A DNA stretch of 64,000 bases from an uncultured Clostridia bacterium (GCA_910587735.1 CAJUNT010000011.1:19568-83567); one strand, 5' to 3'; counted from the first letter of the stretch, positions 8,048 through 17,719 are shown. Made by a program: numbers and translations. The notes: generated by a model not told the origin, from the letters alone.

Positions 8048-8977
8048 TTATGAATTTTGCAAAAATTGATTGATTTCTTGATAAGTTTGCTGTATTAAAT
8101 GATGTTTTTTAGGCAAAGAAGAAAAATAGCCATGTAATGCATTTGACATTCTTTTAATTATGACATCATTACCAGCCTCCTGTAGTTTTCTGCCATATGC
8201 CTCACCTTCATCACGTAAAGGACAATATTCTGCTGTGATAATTAATGTACGAGGTTGTTTACTGAAATCTTTTTCTAAAAGAGGTGCAAAATAAGGATTT
8301 CTCCAGTCTCTTTTATTTGGACAATACATTTCCATATAGTCAGAAATTGTTTTTGATGTTAAAAGGTAGTCTGTACCATTTTCTCTAACAGAAGGAAATG
8401 GAGATGTTTCGCTGTGGTCATGGAATGTAGCAGGATAAATTAATATCTGTTGTTTTGGTAAAAATTCTCCTCTATCTCTTGCCATAATAGAAAGTGCAGC
8501 AGCTAAATTTCCTCCAGCACTGTCGCCCATTATTGTGATTTCATCTGTATTTGTTTTTAATAATGTATTATCTAAAAAAATTTCTTTTGCAACGCAATAG
8601 CAATCTTCTAATGCAGTAGGAAAAGGATATTCTGGCGCAAGACGATAATCTACAGAAACAATAATGCGGTCTGTTACTCTTGCCATTGTAGAACATACAC
8701 TATCATAACTTTCAATATTACCCGTTACCCAACCACCACCATGAAAAAATAATATAACTGGGTGAGGTAAATCATTAGGAGGGGAAAATATACGAACAGG
8801 TATATCATAACCTTCTCTTGTAATTTTATGATTCCATGTTTTATAATAAGGTGGTTTGATAATTGGTTTTCGTGTTAATGTAACAATTTGTCTATGTATT
8901 TTATATGTTTTTTTAATATCTGGGCTGGAATGGCTTAAGAGCTTTAATGCAGCAAGTGTTGCTTTATGAAATGCCAT
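8048..8977 (-). CDS. Alpha/beta hydrolase, HSL/acetyl-esterase type
   Basis: A 309-residue soluble esterase of the hormone-sensitive lipase family. It has the oxyanion motif HGGGW (about residues 79-83), the nucleophile elbow GDSAGG (about 151-156), and a late Asp and His in the DEGEAYGRKL and ALHGYFS regions that complete the triad. It should hydrolyse short-chain esters in the cytoplasm. AAGGAG lies 12 to 17 bases before the ATG. A TATAAT (minus strand, 9006-9011) with a weak TTCACT -35 suggests the operon promoter. It is the first gene of a likely four-gene unit with the acyltransferase-fold and zinc-ribbon proteins. Confidence 0.85.
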   Translation of the reverse strand: MAFHKATLAALKLLSHSSPDIKKTYKIHRQIVTLTRKPIIKPPYYKTWNHKITREGYDIPVRIFSPPNDLPHPVILFFHGGGWVTGNIESYDSVCSTMARVTDRIIVSVDYRLAPEYPFPTALEDCYCVAKEIFLDNTLLKTNTDEITIMGDSAGGNLAAALSIMARDRGEFLPKQQILIYPATFHDHSETSPFPSVRENGTDYLLTSKTISDYMEMYCPNKRDWRNPYFAPLLEKDFSKQPRTLIITAEYCPLRDEGEAYGRKLQEAGNDVIIKRMSNALHGYFSSLPKKHHLIQQTYQEINQFLQNS

Positions 8978-9084
8978 AATGAAAACAACTCCTTTTTTTT
9001 ATTTTATTATAACATTGTAATATGATTTTAGTGAATTTCAAGCATTTTGTAAATACTTTATATTTTATATAATTTTATAAAATA

Positions 9085-9122
9085 AAAAAACTGAAATAAT
9101 TTAATATCATTTCAGTTTTTTT
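9085..9122 (-). terminator. Terminator downstream of the PilZ gene
   Basis: AAACTGAAAT and ATTTCAGTTT arms with an 11-base loop and A/T tails on both sides. It lies between two minus-strand genes and ends the PilZ transcript. Confidence 0.75.
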
Positions 9123-9156
9123 GACTTTGCATTTCAGTCATATTTTGACATTGGCT

Positions 9157-9849
9157 TTAATCAAGATAAGCGTCTTTTTGTCTTTCTCTTAATATTTCTT
9201 CTCTTTGCAAGTAAAGCACAAATTCTCGAATACTATATTCTTCATTTGGCTTTAAATCTTCGTAACAACAGCCATAACAACGTAATTCATGTTCAGAGTC
9301 TTTTGTTTTGACTTTTACATCTTGTATACGTAATATACGAGCTTTTACATCGAAAGAGATTTTTGGGGAATGGAAATGATAAATAACAATTTCTTTCTCC
9401 ATAAGCATTTCAGATGGGCAAGAAAAGAGTATTCCTCCAGCACTAATATCAATAAGTTCTGCAGAAACTTCTTTCATACTACGAAATGGTAAAGATAATT
9501 GAATTTTTAAATTATGCGCTTTTACTTTAACATCTTGACGACGTTGTATGGTTTCTAATTTTTGTAATATAGAAAATACAACATTGACATTTCTGGCACC
9601 TTCTCCAGTATAAATGTTGGTACATTCGCCATGAAAATAGCACATACCTTTTATATTATGCGTCATTAAAATAATGACATTGTTTTGAATTACATCATTT
9701 TCCATGAGTTGTTTGACATCATCTCTTGAAGTATTGCTAAAAACAACAGTAATACTGTCATCGCCTTGTTTAATCAGAGAAGCGTTTTGAATCAATTTTC
9801 TACTTAGCGTGTAAATTTTAACCTCTTTATTGTATTCATTTATTGCCAT
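9157..9849 (-). CDS. PilZ-domain (c-di-GMP receptor-like) protein
   Basis: A 230-residue soluble protein with a YcgR-like N-terminal domain (about residues 1-100) and a C-terminal PilZ domain (about 104-225). The PilZ signatures are QRRQDVKVKA at about 103-112 and DISAGGI at about 139-145, matching the RxxxR and (D/N)xSxxG c-di-GMP-binding motifs. The second arginine of the first motif is replaced by lysine, so binding may be weaker. In other bacteria such proteins adjust motility or surface behaviour. It is a single-gene unit. Confidence 0.8.
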   Translation of the reverse strand: MAINEYNKEVKIYTLSRKLIQNASLIKQGDDSITVVFSNTSRDDVKQLMENDVIQNNVIILMTHNIKGMCYFHGECTNIYTGEGARNVNVVFSILQKLETIQRRQDVKVKAHNLKIQLSLPFRSMKEVSAELIDISAGGILFSCPSEMLMEKEIVIYHFHSPKISFDVKARILRIQDVKVKTKDSEHELRCYGCCYEDLKPNEEYSIREFVLYLQREEILRERQKDAYLD

Positions 9850-9905
9850 TATTCAATCCCTTCTTCCTTAGTTACATTGAAACACTTTGAATGGGTGTTA
9901 CTTTT

Positions 9906-9935
9906 ATTATATATGAAGTAAGAAAGGTTTGTAAA
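9906..9935 (-). promoter_or_regulatory. Candidate promoter of the PilZ gene
   Basis: Read on the minus strand, TTTACA and TATAAT are separated by 18 bases, about 60 bases upstream of the start codon. Confidence 0.55.
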
Positions 9936-10008
9936 GACAATAATTGTGTAAAGTGATAATTTCTTCAATAATTGTATAAAAAGCGTATAGAAAGGAGAAG
10001 TGTTCTCG

Positions 10009-10038
10009 TTGACAGAAAGGAATAGAACATAGTAGAAT
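10009..10038 (+). promoter_or_regulatory. Candidate promoter of ruvAB
   Basis: A perfect TTGACA and TAGAAT are separated by 18 bases, about 40 bases before the ruvA ATG; AGAAAGGAAA follows as the ribosome site. Confidence 0.6.
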
Positions 10039-10076
10039 AGTAAAATACAGCAAAATAAATATAGAAAGGAAATATT

Positions 10077-10676
10077 ATGATTTCTTATATAAAAGGAAAA
10101 ATAACATATAAAAGTGAATCGTTTATTATAGTAGAATGTCATGATATAGGATATAAAATAACTGTTTCTACATTGACACTCACGAAATTGCATGAATTAG
10201 AAGATATTAAAATATATACATTTATGAATGTGAAAGAAGATAACATTTCTCTTTTTGGGTTTTTGACACAACAGGAACAACATTTGTTTCATAAATTATT
10301 GAGTGTTTCTGGCATTGGTCCAAAGGGAGCAATGGCTTTTTTATCTGAAATGACTCCAGATGAAATTGTACTTGCTATACTTTCAGAAGATGTAAAAACA
10401 CTTAGCAAAGCGCAAGGAATAGGAAAGAAAACAGTACAAAGATTGATACTGGAATTGAAAGATAAAATAAAAATAGAAGAAATACCAGAACAGCAAATAG
10501 TTGAAAATCAAACACAAACAATACAATGTAATGAAAAATGGGAAGCAATGGAAGCATTAGCATCATTAGGATATAGCAGAAGCGAGGCAATGCGTGCAGT
10601 AAATGCTTGTTATAAAGAAGGACTCTCGGTGGAAGAGATATTAAAATTGTCATTAAAAAAATTGACAAAATTTTAA
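10077..10676 (+). CDS. ruvA: Holliday junction branch migration complex subunit RuvA
   Basis: This 199-residue protein has the three RuvA domains: an OB fold (about 1-62), two helix-hairpin-helix motifs (SGIGPKGAMAFL about residues 79-90 and QGIGKKTVQRLI about 114-125), and a C-terminal three-helix domain (about 150-199) that binds RuvB. RuvA tetramers hold four-way DNA junctions and load RuvB. The ATG at 10077 has AGAAAGGAAA upstream. ruvB follows after 18 bases. No ruvC is nearby, as is usual in Firmicutes. Confidence 0.96.
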   Translation: MISYIKGKITYKSESFIIVECHDIGYKITVSTLTLTKLHELEDIKIYTFMNVKEDNISLFGFLTQQEQHLFHKLLSVSGIGPKGAMAFLSEMTPDEIVLAILSEDVKTLSKAQGIGKKTVQRLILELKDKIKIEEIPEQQIVENQTQTIQCNEKWEAMEALASLGYSRSEAMRAVNACYKEGLSVEEILKLSLKKLTKF

Positions 10677-10694
10677 CGAAAATAGGTGGTTTTT

Positions 10695-11702
10695 GTGGAA
10701 AACAGACGAATTATAACAGCAGGTTTTCAAACGGAAGATATAGACGTGGAACAAAAATTGCGTCCTGAAACATTAGATAGTTATATTGGACAGCAAAATA
10801 TTAAAAATAATATGCGTATATTTATGGAGGCAGCAAAACAAAGAAATGAAACACTTGACCATGTTTTGCTTTATGGTCCTCCAGGATTGGGCAAAACAAC
10901 ACTTTCTAATATTATAGCAAATGAAATGGGTGTCAATATTAAAACAACTTCAGGACCAGCAATAGAACGCCCTGGAGATATGGCGGCAATATTAAATAGC
11001 TTATCAGAGGGCGATATTTTATTTGTAGATGAAATACATAGATTGAATCGTATGATTGAAGAAATACTTTATCCAGCAATGGAGGATTTTGTAATAGATA
11101 TTGTAATAGGAAAAGGAACAGGAGCACGCTCTGTACGTTTAGATTTGCCTCGTTTTACATTGATTGGTGCAACAACAAGAATAGGTCTTTTAACAGCGCC
11201 TTTACGTGATAGATTTGGTGTAATACATAGACTGGAGTTATATACTATTGATGAACTAAAAACAATTATTTGCCGTTCTGCTGATGTTTTACAAATAGAA
11301 ATAGAATATAAAGGAGCAGAGGAAATTGCAAGACGTTCCAGGGGAACACCTCGTATAGCAAATAGGTTATTAAAAAGAGTAAGAGATTTCGCACAAGTAA
11401 AATATCATAGTCATATTACAGAAGAAGTGGCAAAACTTGCTTTGGATTTGCTCGATGTTGATAAAGTGGGGCTGGATTATATTGATAGAAAATTGCTTTT
11501 GACAATGATAGAAAAATTTAATGGTAGACCTGTAGGACTAGATACCATTGCAGCATCTATAGCAGAAGCACCAGAAACAATAGAAGATGTTTATGAGCCA
11601 TATTTATTACAATTAGGATATATACAAAGAACACCAAGAGGACGTATTGCAACAGAAAGGGCTTATGAACATTTTGGAATAGCATATCATAATGAGCAAT
11701 GA
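10695..11702 (+). CDS. ruvB: Holliday junction branch migration ATPase RuvB
   Basis: RuvB is the hexameric AAA+ motor that pulls DNA through the RuvA-bound junction. The Walker A motif is GPPGLGKTT, Walker B is FVDEIHRLN, sensor 1 is GATTR, and the C-terminal winged helix ends in RTPRGRIATERAYEHF. The frame permits GTG at 10686, but AGGTGG at 10684-10689 sits five bases before a second GTG at 10695. That gives 335 residues beginning ENRRIITAGF, the normal RuvB start. It follows ruvA directly. Confidence 0.96.
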   Translation: MENRRIITAGFQTEDIDVEQKLRPETLDSYIGQQNIKNNMRIFMEAAKQRNETLDHVLLYGPPGLGKTTLSNIIANEMGVNIKTTSGPAIERPGDMAAILNSLSEGDILFVDEIHRLNRMIEEILYPAMEDFVIDIVIGKGTGARSVRLDLPRFTLIGATTRIGLLTAPLRDRFGVIHRLELYTIDELKTIICRSADVLQIEIEYKGAEEIARRSRGTPRIANRLLKRVRDFAQVKYHSHITEEVAKLALDLLDVDKVGLDYIDRKLLLTMIEKFNGRPVGLDTIAASIAEAPETIEDVYEPYLLQLGYIQRTPRGRIATERAYEHFGIAYHNEQ

Positions 11703-11734
11703 TAATGTAATGTTTGAATTAGAGGAGGATTGTT

Positions 11735-11974
11735 ATGAAATTATCAGTAGAGGAAGTAATCGAATTAGTAAAAGAAGAACTACTTTGTTATGAAGATATG
11801 GAGCAATATGCAGAACAATGGGAAAAGGAATTTCTGCAATGGGTAAAAAAGAAATATGCTAAAAAAGTATATGTTATGACAATAAAAGATGAAGATGAGA
11901 TATTTGAAATAGCAGATTCTTACATTGATGCAGTACAGCAAAACAGTGTAAAGGAGTATTGGAAAACGTTTTAA
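11735..11974 (+). CDS. Small acidic helical protein of unknown function
   Basis: A 79-residue protein with a strong ribosome site (AGAGGAGG) nine bases before the ATG. It is predicted mostly alpha-helical and rich in Glu, Lys and Trp, with no Cys cluster, membrane segment or catalytic motif. I do not recognise it. It lies 32 bases after ruvB and 15 bases before the Fur-family gene, so it is probably co-transcribed with them. Confidence 0.55.
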   Translation: MKLSVEEVIELVKEELLCYEDMEQYAEQWEKEFLQWVKKKYAKKVYVMTIKDEDEIFEIADSYIDAVQQNSVKEYWKTF

Positions 11975-11989
11975 TATTGGGGGATAAAT

Positions 11990-12364
11990 ATGGGTAATTT
12001 TTCAAAACAGAGAGAGGAAATAAAACAAGCTGTATTGAAAAGTGAACAACATCTTACCGCAGAAGAAATCTATAATATTGTAAAACAAAAGAATGAAAAA
12101 ATTAGTTTAGCTACGGTATATCGTAATTTGAATTTATTAAGTGATTTAGGCATCATACGAAAAATATATCTTCCAAATGGTTCTGTGCGATTCGATAGTT
12201 TGCTATATCAGCACTATCATGGTGTTTGTATAGAATGTGGAAAAATATTTAATATTGATTTGAATTTAGATAATTTATACAATGTGATAGAAGAGCAGAC
12301 AGGTATACAGTCTGTGCAGTATCATTTTGTTATAGAAGGAATCTGCACAGACTGCCAAAAATAG
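11990..12364 (+). CDS. Fur-family transcriptional regulator
   Basis: A 124-residue protein with an N-terminal winged helix (LTAEEIYNIV about 22-31, ATVYRNLNLLSDLGII about 41-56) and a C-terminal metal-binding dimer domain. It has HYHGVC and the two structural Cys pairs CIEC and CTDC near residues 76-79 and 118-121. These suit a structural zinc site. The family senses iron, zinc, manganese or peroxide; the regulatory histidines do not clearly separate Fur, Zur and PerR. AGGAGG is absent and GGGGGA serves as ribosome site. Confidence 0.83.
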   Translation: MGNFSKQREEIKQAVLKSEQHLTAEEIYNIVKQKNEKISLATVYRNLNLLSDLGIIRKIYLPNGSVRFDSLLYQHYHGVCIECGKIFNIDLNLDNLYNVIEEQTGIQSVQYHFVIEGICTDCQK

Positions 12365-12394
12365 TACTGTTTGTAGGAGCTTATTATGACAATA

Positions 12395-12811
12395 TTATTT
12401 TGAAATAGAGGCTTCTGCAAGCCCCTTTTCAACTGCATCTAATATTAACTGAGCAGTATATGTATTTTGAGAGGATACATCAATAGCAGTGGATTGTTGT
12501 TTCACAATTTCGCTTGCAAGTTCTTTTGCTGTTGTTTCAACAAGAGGATAAAAAACAGAAATCGTTTCTGGTGTATCTGTTAAAGAAACAGATTTAATTT
12601 TATTTTTATCAACAACAATTTCTACTTCTGCCATTTCACCGTTTAGTGTAAATTGTGCATAATAAGTGCCAGGGTGATATACTGCTGTTTTTTCTTCTTT
12701 TGGTAAAAAGAAATAGATAAGCCCTACAATAATGATAACACCTAATATGGCAAAAACAACTGTTTTTACCAATTCTCTAAATTTAATGACCACAAATTTT
12801 GTTCCATTCAT
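12395..12811 (-). CDS. Membrane-anchored FMN-binding-domain-like protein
   Basis: A 138-residue protein with one N-terminal membrane helix (about 15-36), then an extracytoplasmic domain of about 90 residues. The pattern YHPGTYYAQFTLNG, a VVDKNKIKSVSL strand and a C-terminal ILDAVEKGL helix resemble the FMN_bind domain of electron-transfer and thiamine-lipoprotein proteins. The Ser/Thr that would carry covalent FMN is not evident, so it may be a degenerate family member. Similar small proteins recur in Lachnospirales without a known role. It is a single gene, convergent to the Fur-family gene; AGGAGG precedes the ATG. Confidence 0.6.
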   Translation of the reverse strand: MNGTKFVVIKFRELVKTVVFAILGVIIIVGLIYFFLPKEEKTAVYHPGTYYAQFTLNGEMAEVEIVVDKNKIKSVSLTDTPETISVFYPLVETTAKELASEIVKQQSTAIDVSSQNTYTAQLILDAVEKGLAEASISK

Positions 12812-12913
12812 GATGTGACCTCCTAAAACTGATAAATACGTTTACAATACTGTATGAATTTTATATTGTAATTATGCCATTTGTACAAGCTAAAAAGAAA
12901 GAAGGAAAATAAT

Positions 12914-15900
12914 ATGAGTTTGCGTTTTGTGATTGGACGTGCAGGAAGCGGAAAAACAGAATATTGTTTAAAAGAAATTGCTCAAAAACAAAAACAACAA
13001 AAAGGACATTTTATATTGCTTGTACCAGAACAATATTCTTTGCAGGCTTATAAGGAATTGATACAAAAAACAGAAGGAAAAGGTATTTTACAAGCAGAGG
13101 TACTTGACTTTAATAGCCTTGCATATAAAGTATTTCAAAAAAAAGGAATAGAGAAAACAATTCCTTTAAATACTGTGAGTAAATCTATGATATTAAGAAA
13201 AATACTCAATCAAAATAAAAATGAATTTTTATATTTTAAAAATAGTTTAGACCAGCAGGGATTTGTAGAAGAACTAAGTACAACAATTACAGAAATGTTT
13301 CAATATCAAATGGATATAGAAACATTAAAATTATATGAAAAAAATGATAAGATTTCTCAAAAGGTAAAAGATAAATTATATGATTTACGAATCATTATGG
13401 AAGGGTATCAAAATTTTTTAAAAAAAGAATATATTTCTGGTGATGAATTATTAGATTTGCTTGCGGAAAGACTGCAAAATACAGAATATTGGGAAAATAC
13501 AGAAATCTGGCTTGATGGCTTTTATGGTTTTACACCACAGGAATATAAAGTAATCAAACAGCTTTTACGTTTATCAAAATGTGTAACCATTACATTGACA
13601 TTAAATGAAAAAAGTTTTTATAAACAAAGTATACCAATGTATTATGGATTTTATGAGCCTTATATGACATCAAAAAAGTTAAAAGAAATTGCAACAGAAC
13701 AACATTGTACTCTGGAAAAAGAAATTATATTGCATGAAAATAAAAGAACAACAAAAAAAGGATTGCTTTTTTTAGAAAAATATTATTTTCAATATTATAA
13801 TCATAAAACAGAATACTCTGAAGGAATTTCTATTGTTGCAGCAAAAAATCAATATGAAGAAATGACAATACTTGCTGAAACAATTATATTATTGTTAAAA
13901 GAACAAAATTTAAGATATAGAGATATCGCTATTGTAACAAATGGATTGCAGTTGTATGAAAAAAGTTTAAGGGGCATATTGGAAGAACATAATATACCTT
14001 ATTTTATTGATAAAAAAAGAGAAATTATATCTCATCCTCTTATTGAATTGGTACGTAGTGTATTAGAAACTATTACATATCAATTTAATTATGAAAGTAT
14101 GTTCGGATATTTAAAAACAGGCTATTCTCTTTTAACACAGGAAGAAACGGATATATTAGAAAATTATGTCCTTGCCTATGGTATTAAAGGTAAAAAATGG
14201 TTTTTGGATACATGGGAATATGGTATGCAGAACAAAACAGAAGAACAAAAAACAGAAATTAATTTGTTAAAACAAAAAGCAATTTCTCCTTTACAAGAAT
14301 TATATCAAATGTCACGAAACAAACAAAAATATACATTGCTGGAATGGTCAAAAGCACTTTTTGAATTTTTGCAGTTTGTAGACGCAAGCAATAAAACATT
14401 GCAAATGATAGAACAAGCTGAAACAATAGAACAAGCAAATGAATATCATCAAATATGGTCTATGCTTGTGGAACTTTTGGAAAGTGGAGCAGAAATATTG
14501 GGCGATGAAAAAATGACACTGCCAGAATTTTATAATATCATAGAGGCAGGACTGGAACAAAGTAAAATGGGTATTGTGCCTCCTACTGTAGACAGTGTGA
14601 TTATAGGTGATATTGAAAGAAGCCGTTTACCAGAAGTGAAAGCACTTTTTGTATTAGGGGTAAATGAGGGGATATTGCCTTCTCCTATGGAACAAAATGG
14701 CATATTTACAGAGGGAGAAAGGGAAAGTTTATTGATTGCTGGAGCAGAATTAGCACCAGATAATAAAAGACGAGCTTTTGAAGAACAATATTTAATATAT
14801 AGAGGATTTACAAAACCATCTGAAAAATTGTATATCAGCTATTGTATAGCAGATTTAGAAGGAAAACCCCTTCGTCCATCTTCTGTTGTTGTAAAATTAA
14901 AAAGAATGTTTACAAATTTAGAAGAAAAATTTGATTCTGAACAGTTAGGGCATATGGCAACGCCTAAAACAGCAATTCATTTTTTGGGAGAACAAATGAG
15001 AAAATACATTTTAAATGAAAATGATGATGATATGGACGCTGTTTGGAAAGATGCTTATAGTTATTATAATTCAAATGAAATGTGGCAAAAACAAATTGCT
15101 ATGTTGAAAAGGGGACTTTTTGCACAGGAAACAGTAGAATCTCTTTCTAAAAAAATGGTTCAAAAAATATATGGAAATAGAATTTATTCTAGTGTTTCTC
15201 GTTTAGAGCAATTTTCACGCTGTCCATTTTCATTTTTTGCACAATATGGTTTGAAAGCAAAAGAAAGACAATTATATCAACTGCGTATACCAGATTTGGG
15301 TATACTTTTTCATGAAGTTATGGATTATTTTTCAAAAAGTTTACAACAGAATCATATTTCATGGCATGATTTAGAGCAAAAGCAATCTGATGAAATAATA
15401 GAAAATGCTGTAGAAGAAACAGCACCTAAATTAAGTAATCAAATATTGCTTGATACATCTGGAAATCGATATTTAATGCAACGTTTGAAAAGAATTTCAA
15501 AAAGAGCAGCATGGACATTAGCAAGACATATGCAGATGGGCGATTTTGAAGCATATGGCACAGAGGTAGAATTTGGTTTTGAATCTATACTTCCTCCTAT
15601 TGTGATAGAATTGTCGGGGGGAGAAAAATTGTTGTTGAATGGAAAAATTGACAGAATTGATATTATGGATAAAGATAATACAAGATATGTCAAAATTATT
15701 GATTATAAATCTGGACAAAAGTCATTTGATTATAGCGATATTTATTATGGATTACAGTTACAGCTTTTGATTTATTTAGATGCCTTTTTAGAAAATAATA
15801 AACAGCAATTTGATATCAAACCAGGGGCGGTATTTTATTTCCATATGAAAGACCCTTCTATTATGGTGAAAAAAGAAATGTCATCAGAGGAAATATATGA

Positions 15901-16330
15901 CGCATTGTTTAAAGAATTAAAAATGTCAGGGCTTGTATTAAATGATGTAAAAGTGATAAAAGGACTTGATAATATTTTTGATAGTGGAAAAGAAGACAGT
16001 TTGACGCCAAGTGTTACCTCTTCTATTATACCTGTATCCTCTTTAAAAAGTGGCTTAGTAAGTAAATCTGCAAAAGTAACAGATGAACAGAATTATCAAA
16101 AATTGATGGATTTTAGCAAAAAGAGAGCAAAAGAAATAGGAGAAGCATTGATGGAGGGAGAAATTGCTCCTTATCCTTATAGAAAAGAAAATAATATACA
16201 ATGCACATATTGCCCTTATTATGGTATATGTCGTTTTGATAGAACGTCTGCAAATAGTAATTATCGTACCATGCAAAAATTAAATGAACAAGATTTTTGG
16301 AATTTGATTTCACCTAAAAAAAATGATTGA
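12914..16330 (+). CDS. addB: ATP-dependent helicase/nuclease subunit B
   Basis: The 1138-residue AddB partner of the AddAB enzyme, which resects double-strand breaks for recombination. It has an N-terminal Walker A (GRAGSGKT, residues 7-14), a UvrD-like but inactive helicase core, and a C-terminal RecB-type nuclease with an IDYKSGQ motif. Four cysteines form the iron-sulfur staple: one in SRCPFSFF and three in CTYCPYYGIC near the end. The frame extends to 12881, but GAAGG lies before the ATG at 12914, which begins MSLRFVIG as usual. addA, normally adjacent, is not in this window. Confidence 0.94.
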   Translation: MSLRFVIGRAGSGKTEYCLKEIAQKQKQQKGHFILLVPEQYSLQAYKELIQKTEGKGILQAEVLDFNSLAYKVFQKKGIEKTIPLNTVSKSMILRKILNQNKNEFLYFKNSLDQQGFVEELSTTITEMFQYQMDIETLKLYEKNDKISQKVKDKLYDLRIIMEGYQNFLKKEYISGDELLDLLAERLQNTEYWENTEIWLDGFYGFTPQEYKVIKQLLRLSKCVTITLTLNEKSFYKQSIPMYYGFYEPYMTSKKLKEIATEQHCTLEKEIILHENKRTTKKGLLFLEKYYFQYYNHKTEYSEGISIVAAKNQYEEMTILAETIILLLKEQNLRYRDIAIVTNGLQLYEKSLRGILEEHNIPYFIDKKREIISHPLIELVRSVLETITYQFNYESMFGYLKTGYSLLTQEETDILENYVLAYGIKGKKWFLDTWEYGMQNKTEEQKTEINLLKQKAISPLQELYQMSRNKQKYTLLEWSKALFEFLQFVDASNKTLQMIEQAETIEQANEYHQIWSMLVELLESGAEILGDEKMTLPEFYNIIEAGLEQSKMGIVPPTVDSVIIGDIERSRLPEVKALFVLGVNEGILPSPMEQNGIFTEGERESLLIAGAELAPDNKRRAFEEQYLIYRGFTKPSEKLYISYCIADLEGKPLRPSSVVVKLKRMFTNLEEKFDSEQLGHMATPKTAIHFLGEQMRKYILNENDDDMDAVWKDAYSYYNSNEMWQKQIAMLKRGLFAQETVESLSKKMVQKIYGNRIYSSVSRLEQFSRCPFSFFAQYGLKAKERQLYQLRIPDLGILFHEVMDYFSKSLQQNHISWHDLEQKQSDEIIENAVEETAPKLSNQILLDTSGNRYLMQRLKRISKRAAWTLARHMQMGDFEAYGTEVEFGFESILPPIVIELSGGEKLLLNGKIDRIDIMDKDNTRYVKIIDYKSGQKSFDYSDIYYGLQLQLLIYLDAFLENNKQQFDIKPGAVFYFHMKDPSIMVKKEMSSEEIYDALFKELKMSGLVLNDVKVIKGLDNIFDSGKEDSLTPSVTSSIIPVSSLKSGLVSKSAKVTDEQNYQKLMDFSKKRAKEIGEALMEGEIAPYPYRKENNIQCTYCPYYGICRFDRTSANSNYRTMQKLNEQDFWNLISPKKND

Positions 16331-16355
16331 AAAATTGTTTTTAATTGTTAGTTAT

Positions 16356-16386
16356 AAAAAAGCCTTTACAATTAAGGCTTTTTTTA
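16356..16386 (+). terminator. Rho-independent terminator after addB
   Basis: AAAAAAGCCTT and AAGGCTTTTTT arms with a short loop, 26 bases after the addB stop. Confidence 0.85.
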
Positions 16387-16451
16387 TTTTGGATATTTTG
16401 TTTTGAAATGGAAAAGAATAAGACATTATATAATATTGAGGTGAAATAAAT

Positions 16452-17702
16452 ATGACAATGACAATAGAACAGAAAAAAAAGTCAATAAAACAATGTGATA
16501 TTCATTTTTTAAAGGGAGAACAATTTAAAACAAATATCATTAGTGTGGTGTTGAGAATTCCTTTAACGAAACAAAATGCGACAAAAACAGCATTACTTGC
16601 AGAAGTGTTAAAAAATGGTTGTAAACAATATCCATCCAGAAAAGCAGTTTGTCAAAAAATGGACGATATGATGGGAAGCGTTTTTGATATCTCTATTATA
16701 AAAAAAGGAAAAGAGCAAATATTGTTTTTTTATTTGGAAACAGTAAAACATGAAAAAGAATTGTTGGAGCAAGCATTTACCTTTTTACAAAATATGTTGC
16801 TTTATCCTTTACAAGAAGGAAAGGGATTTCCTAAAAAAATAGTAGAAATAGAAAAAGAGATATTGGCGGAAAAAATAAAAAGTAGACAAGATGATAAAAA
16901 AGAATATTCTAAAATACGCTGTCTGGAAGAAATGTGCAAAAAAAATACATTTGGTATTTTTGCAGATGGTTATGTAGAAGACTTAAAAGAAATAGATGAA
17001 ATGATATTATTGATGCATTATAATAATATGATAAAACATTCTAAAATAGAAATTATTATGACAGGTGATGAAAGTCAAAAAAATGAAATGATTGCATTAG
17101 CAGAAAAATTAAATTTTGAAACAGATTTTTTATGGCAAACTGAAAATGAAAATGTCAAACAAAGTAATGATATTCAAAAAGTGGAAGAAACACTTCATAC
17201 TGCACAAAGTCGTATTGTATTAGGCTTTGATACCAATATTAGCCCAGAACAAAAAGAATTTGCTTGTTTATTAGTTTGCAATGAATTATTTGGAGGAAGC
17301 CCTACGTCACTTTTATTTCAAAATGTAAGAGAAAAAGAGGGCGCTTGCTATGATATTAGTTCTTTTTTATTTCGATTGTATCCCATATTGATGGTAAAAG
17401 CAGGTATTGAAAAACAATATTATAATAAAGCAGTTGATATCATACAAAATTGTTTAAAAACATTACAACAGAAAAAAGTAGATTCGGAGACATTGGAACA
17501 GGCAAAACAAAATATGATACGATATTATATTTCTATGAAAGATAGTCAAACAGCATTAATGGATTTTGCATTAAACGAATGGATATTAAAAACAAACAGA
17601 ACAATAGAACAGTTTATAAAAGAAATAGAACAGGTGACAATAGAAGATGTACAAAAAAGAGCAAAAGAAATCCATTTAAATACCATTTATTTTTTGCAGT
17701 GA
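16452..17702 (+). CDS. yfmF: M16-family pseudo-peptidase YfmF (EF-P modification associated)
   Basis: A 416-residue M16 (insulinase-like) protein that lacks the zinc motif HxxEH, so it is the inactive half of a pair. The late QNVREKEGACYDISS segment (about residues 292-306) is typical of the M16 C-terminal domain. In Bacillus, YfmF and YfmH are linked to the 5-aminopentanol modification of elongation factor P; the mechanism is unresolved. yfmH follows after 17 bases with AAAGGAG. The start is ATG at 16452; a second ATG two codons later is possible. Confidence 0.8.
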   Translation: MTMTIEQKKKSIKQCDIHFLKGEQFKTNIISVVLRIPLTKQNATKTALLAEVLKNGCKQYPSRKAVCQKMDDMMGSVFDISIIKKGKEQILFFYLETVKHEKELLEQAFTFLQNMLLYPLQEGKGFPKKIVEIEKEILAEKIKSRQDDKKEYSKIRCLEEMCKKNTFGIFADGYVEDLKEIDEMILLMHYNNMIKHSKIEIIMTGDESQKNEMIALAEKLNFETDFLWQTENENVKQSNDIQKVEETLHTAQSRIVLGFDTNISPEQKEFACLLVCNELFGGSPTSLLFQNVREKEGACYDISSFLFRLYPILMVKAGIEKQYYNKAVDIIQNCLKTLQQKKVDSETLEQAKQNMIRYYISMKDSQTALMDFALNEWILKTNRTIEQFIKEIEQVTIEDVQKRAKEIHLNTIYFLQ

Positions 17703-17719
17703 AAGGAGCAATATAAAAT

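Noticed and set aside
10402..10668. Minus-strand hydrophobic frame inside ruvA.
   Set aside because: It is the reverse of a conserved ruvA region, with no ribosome site; leucine/phenylalanine richness is an artefact of Lys/Glu codons on the other strand.
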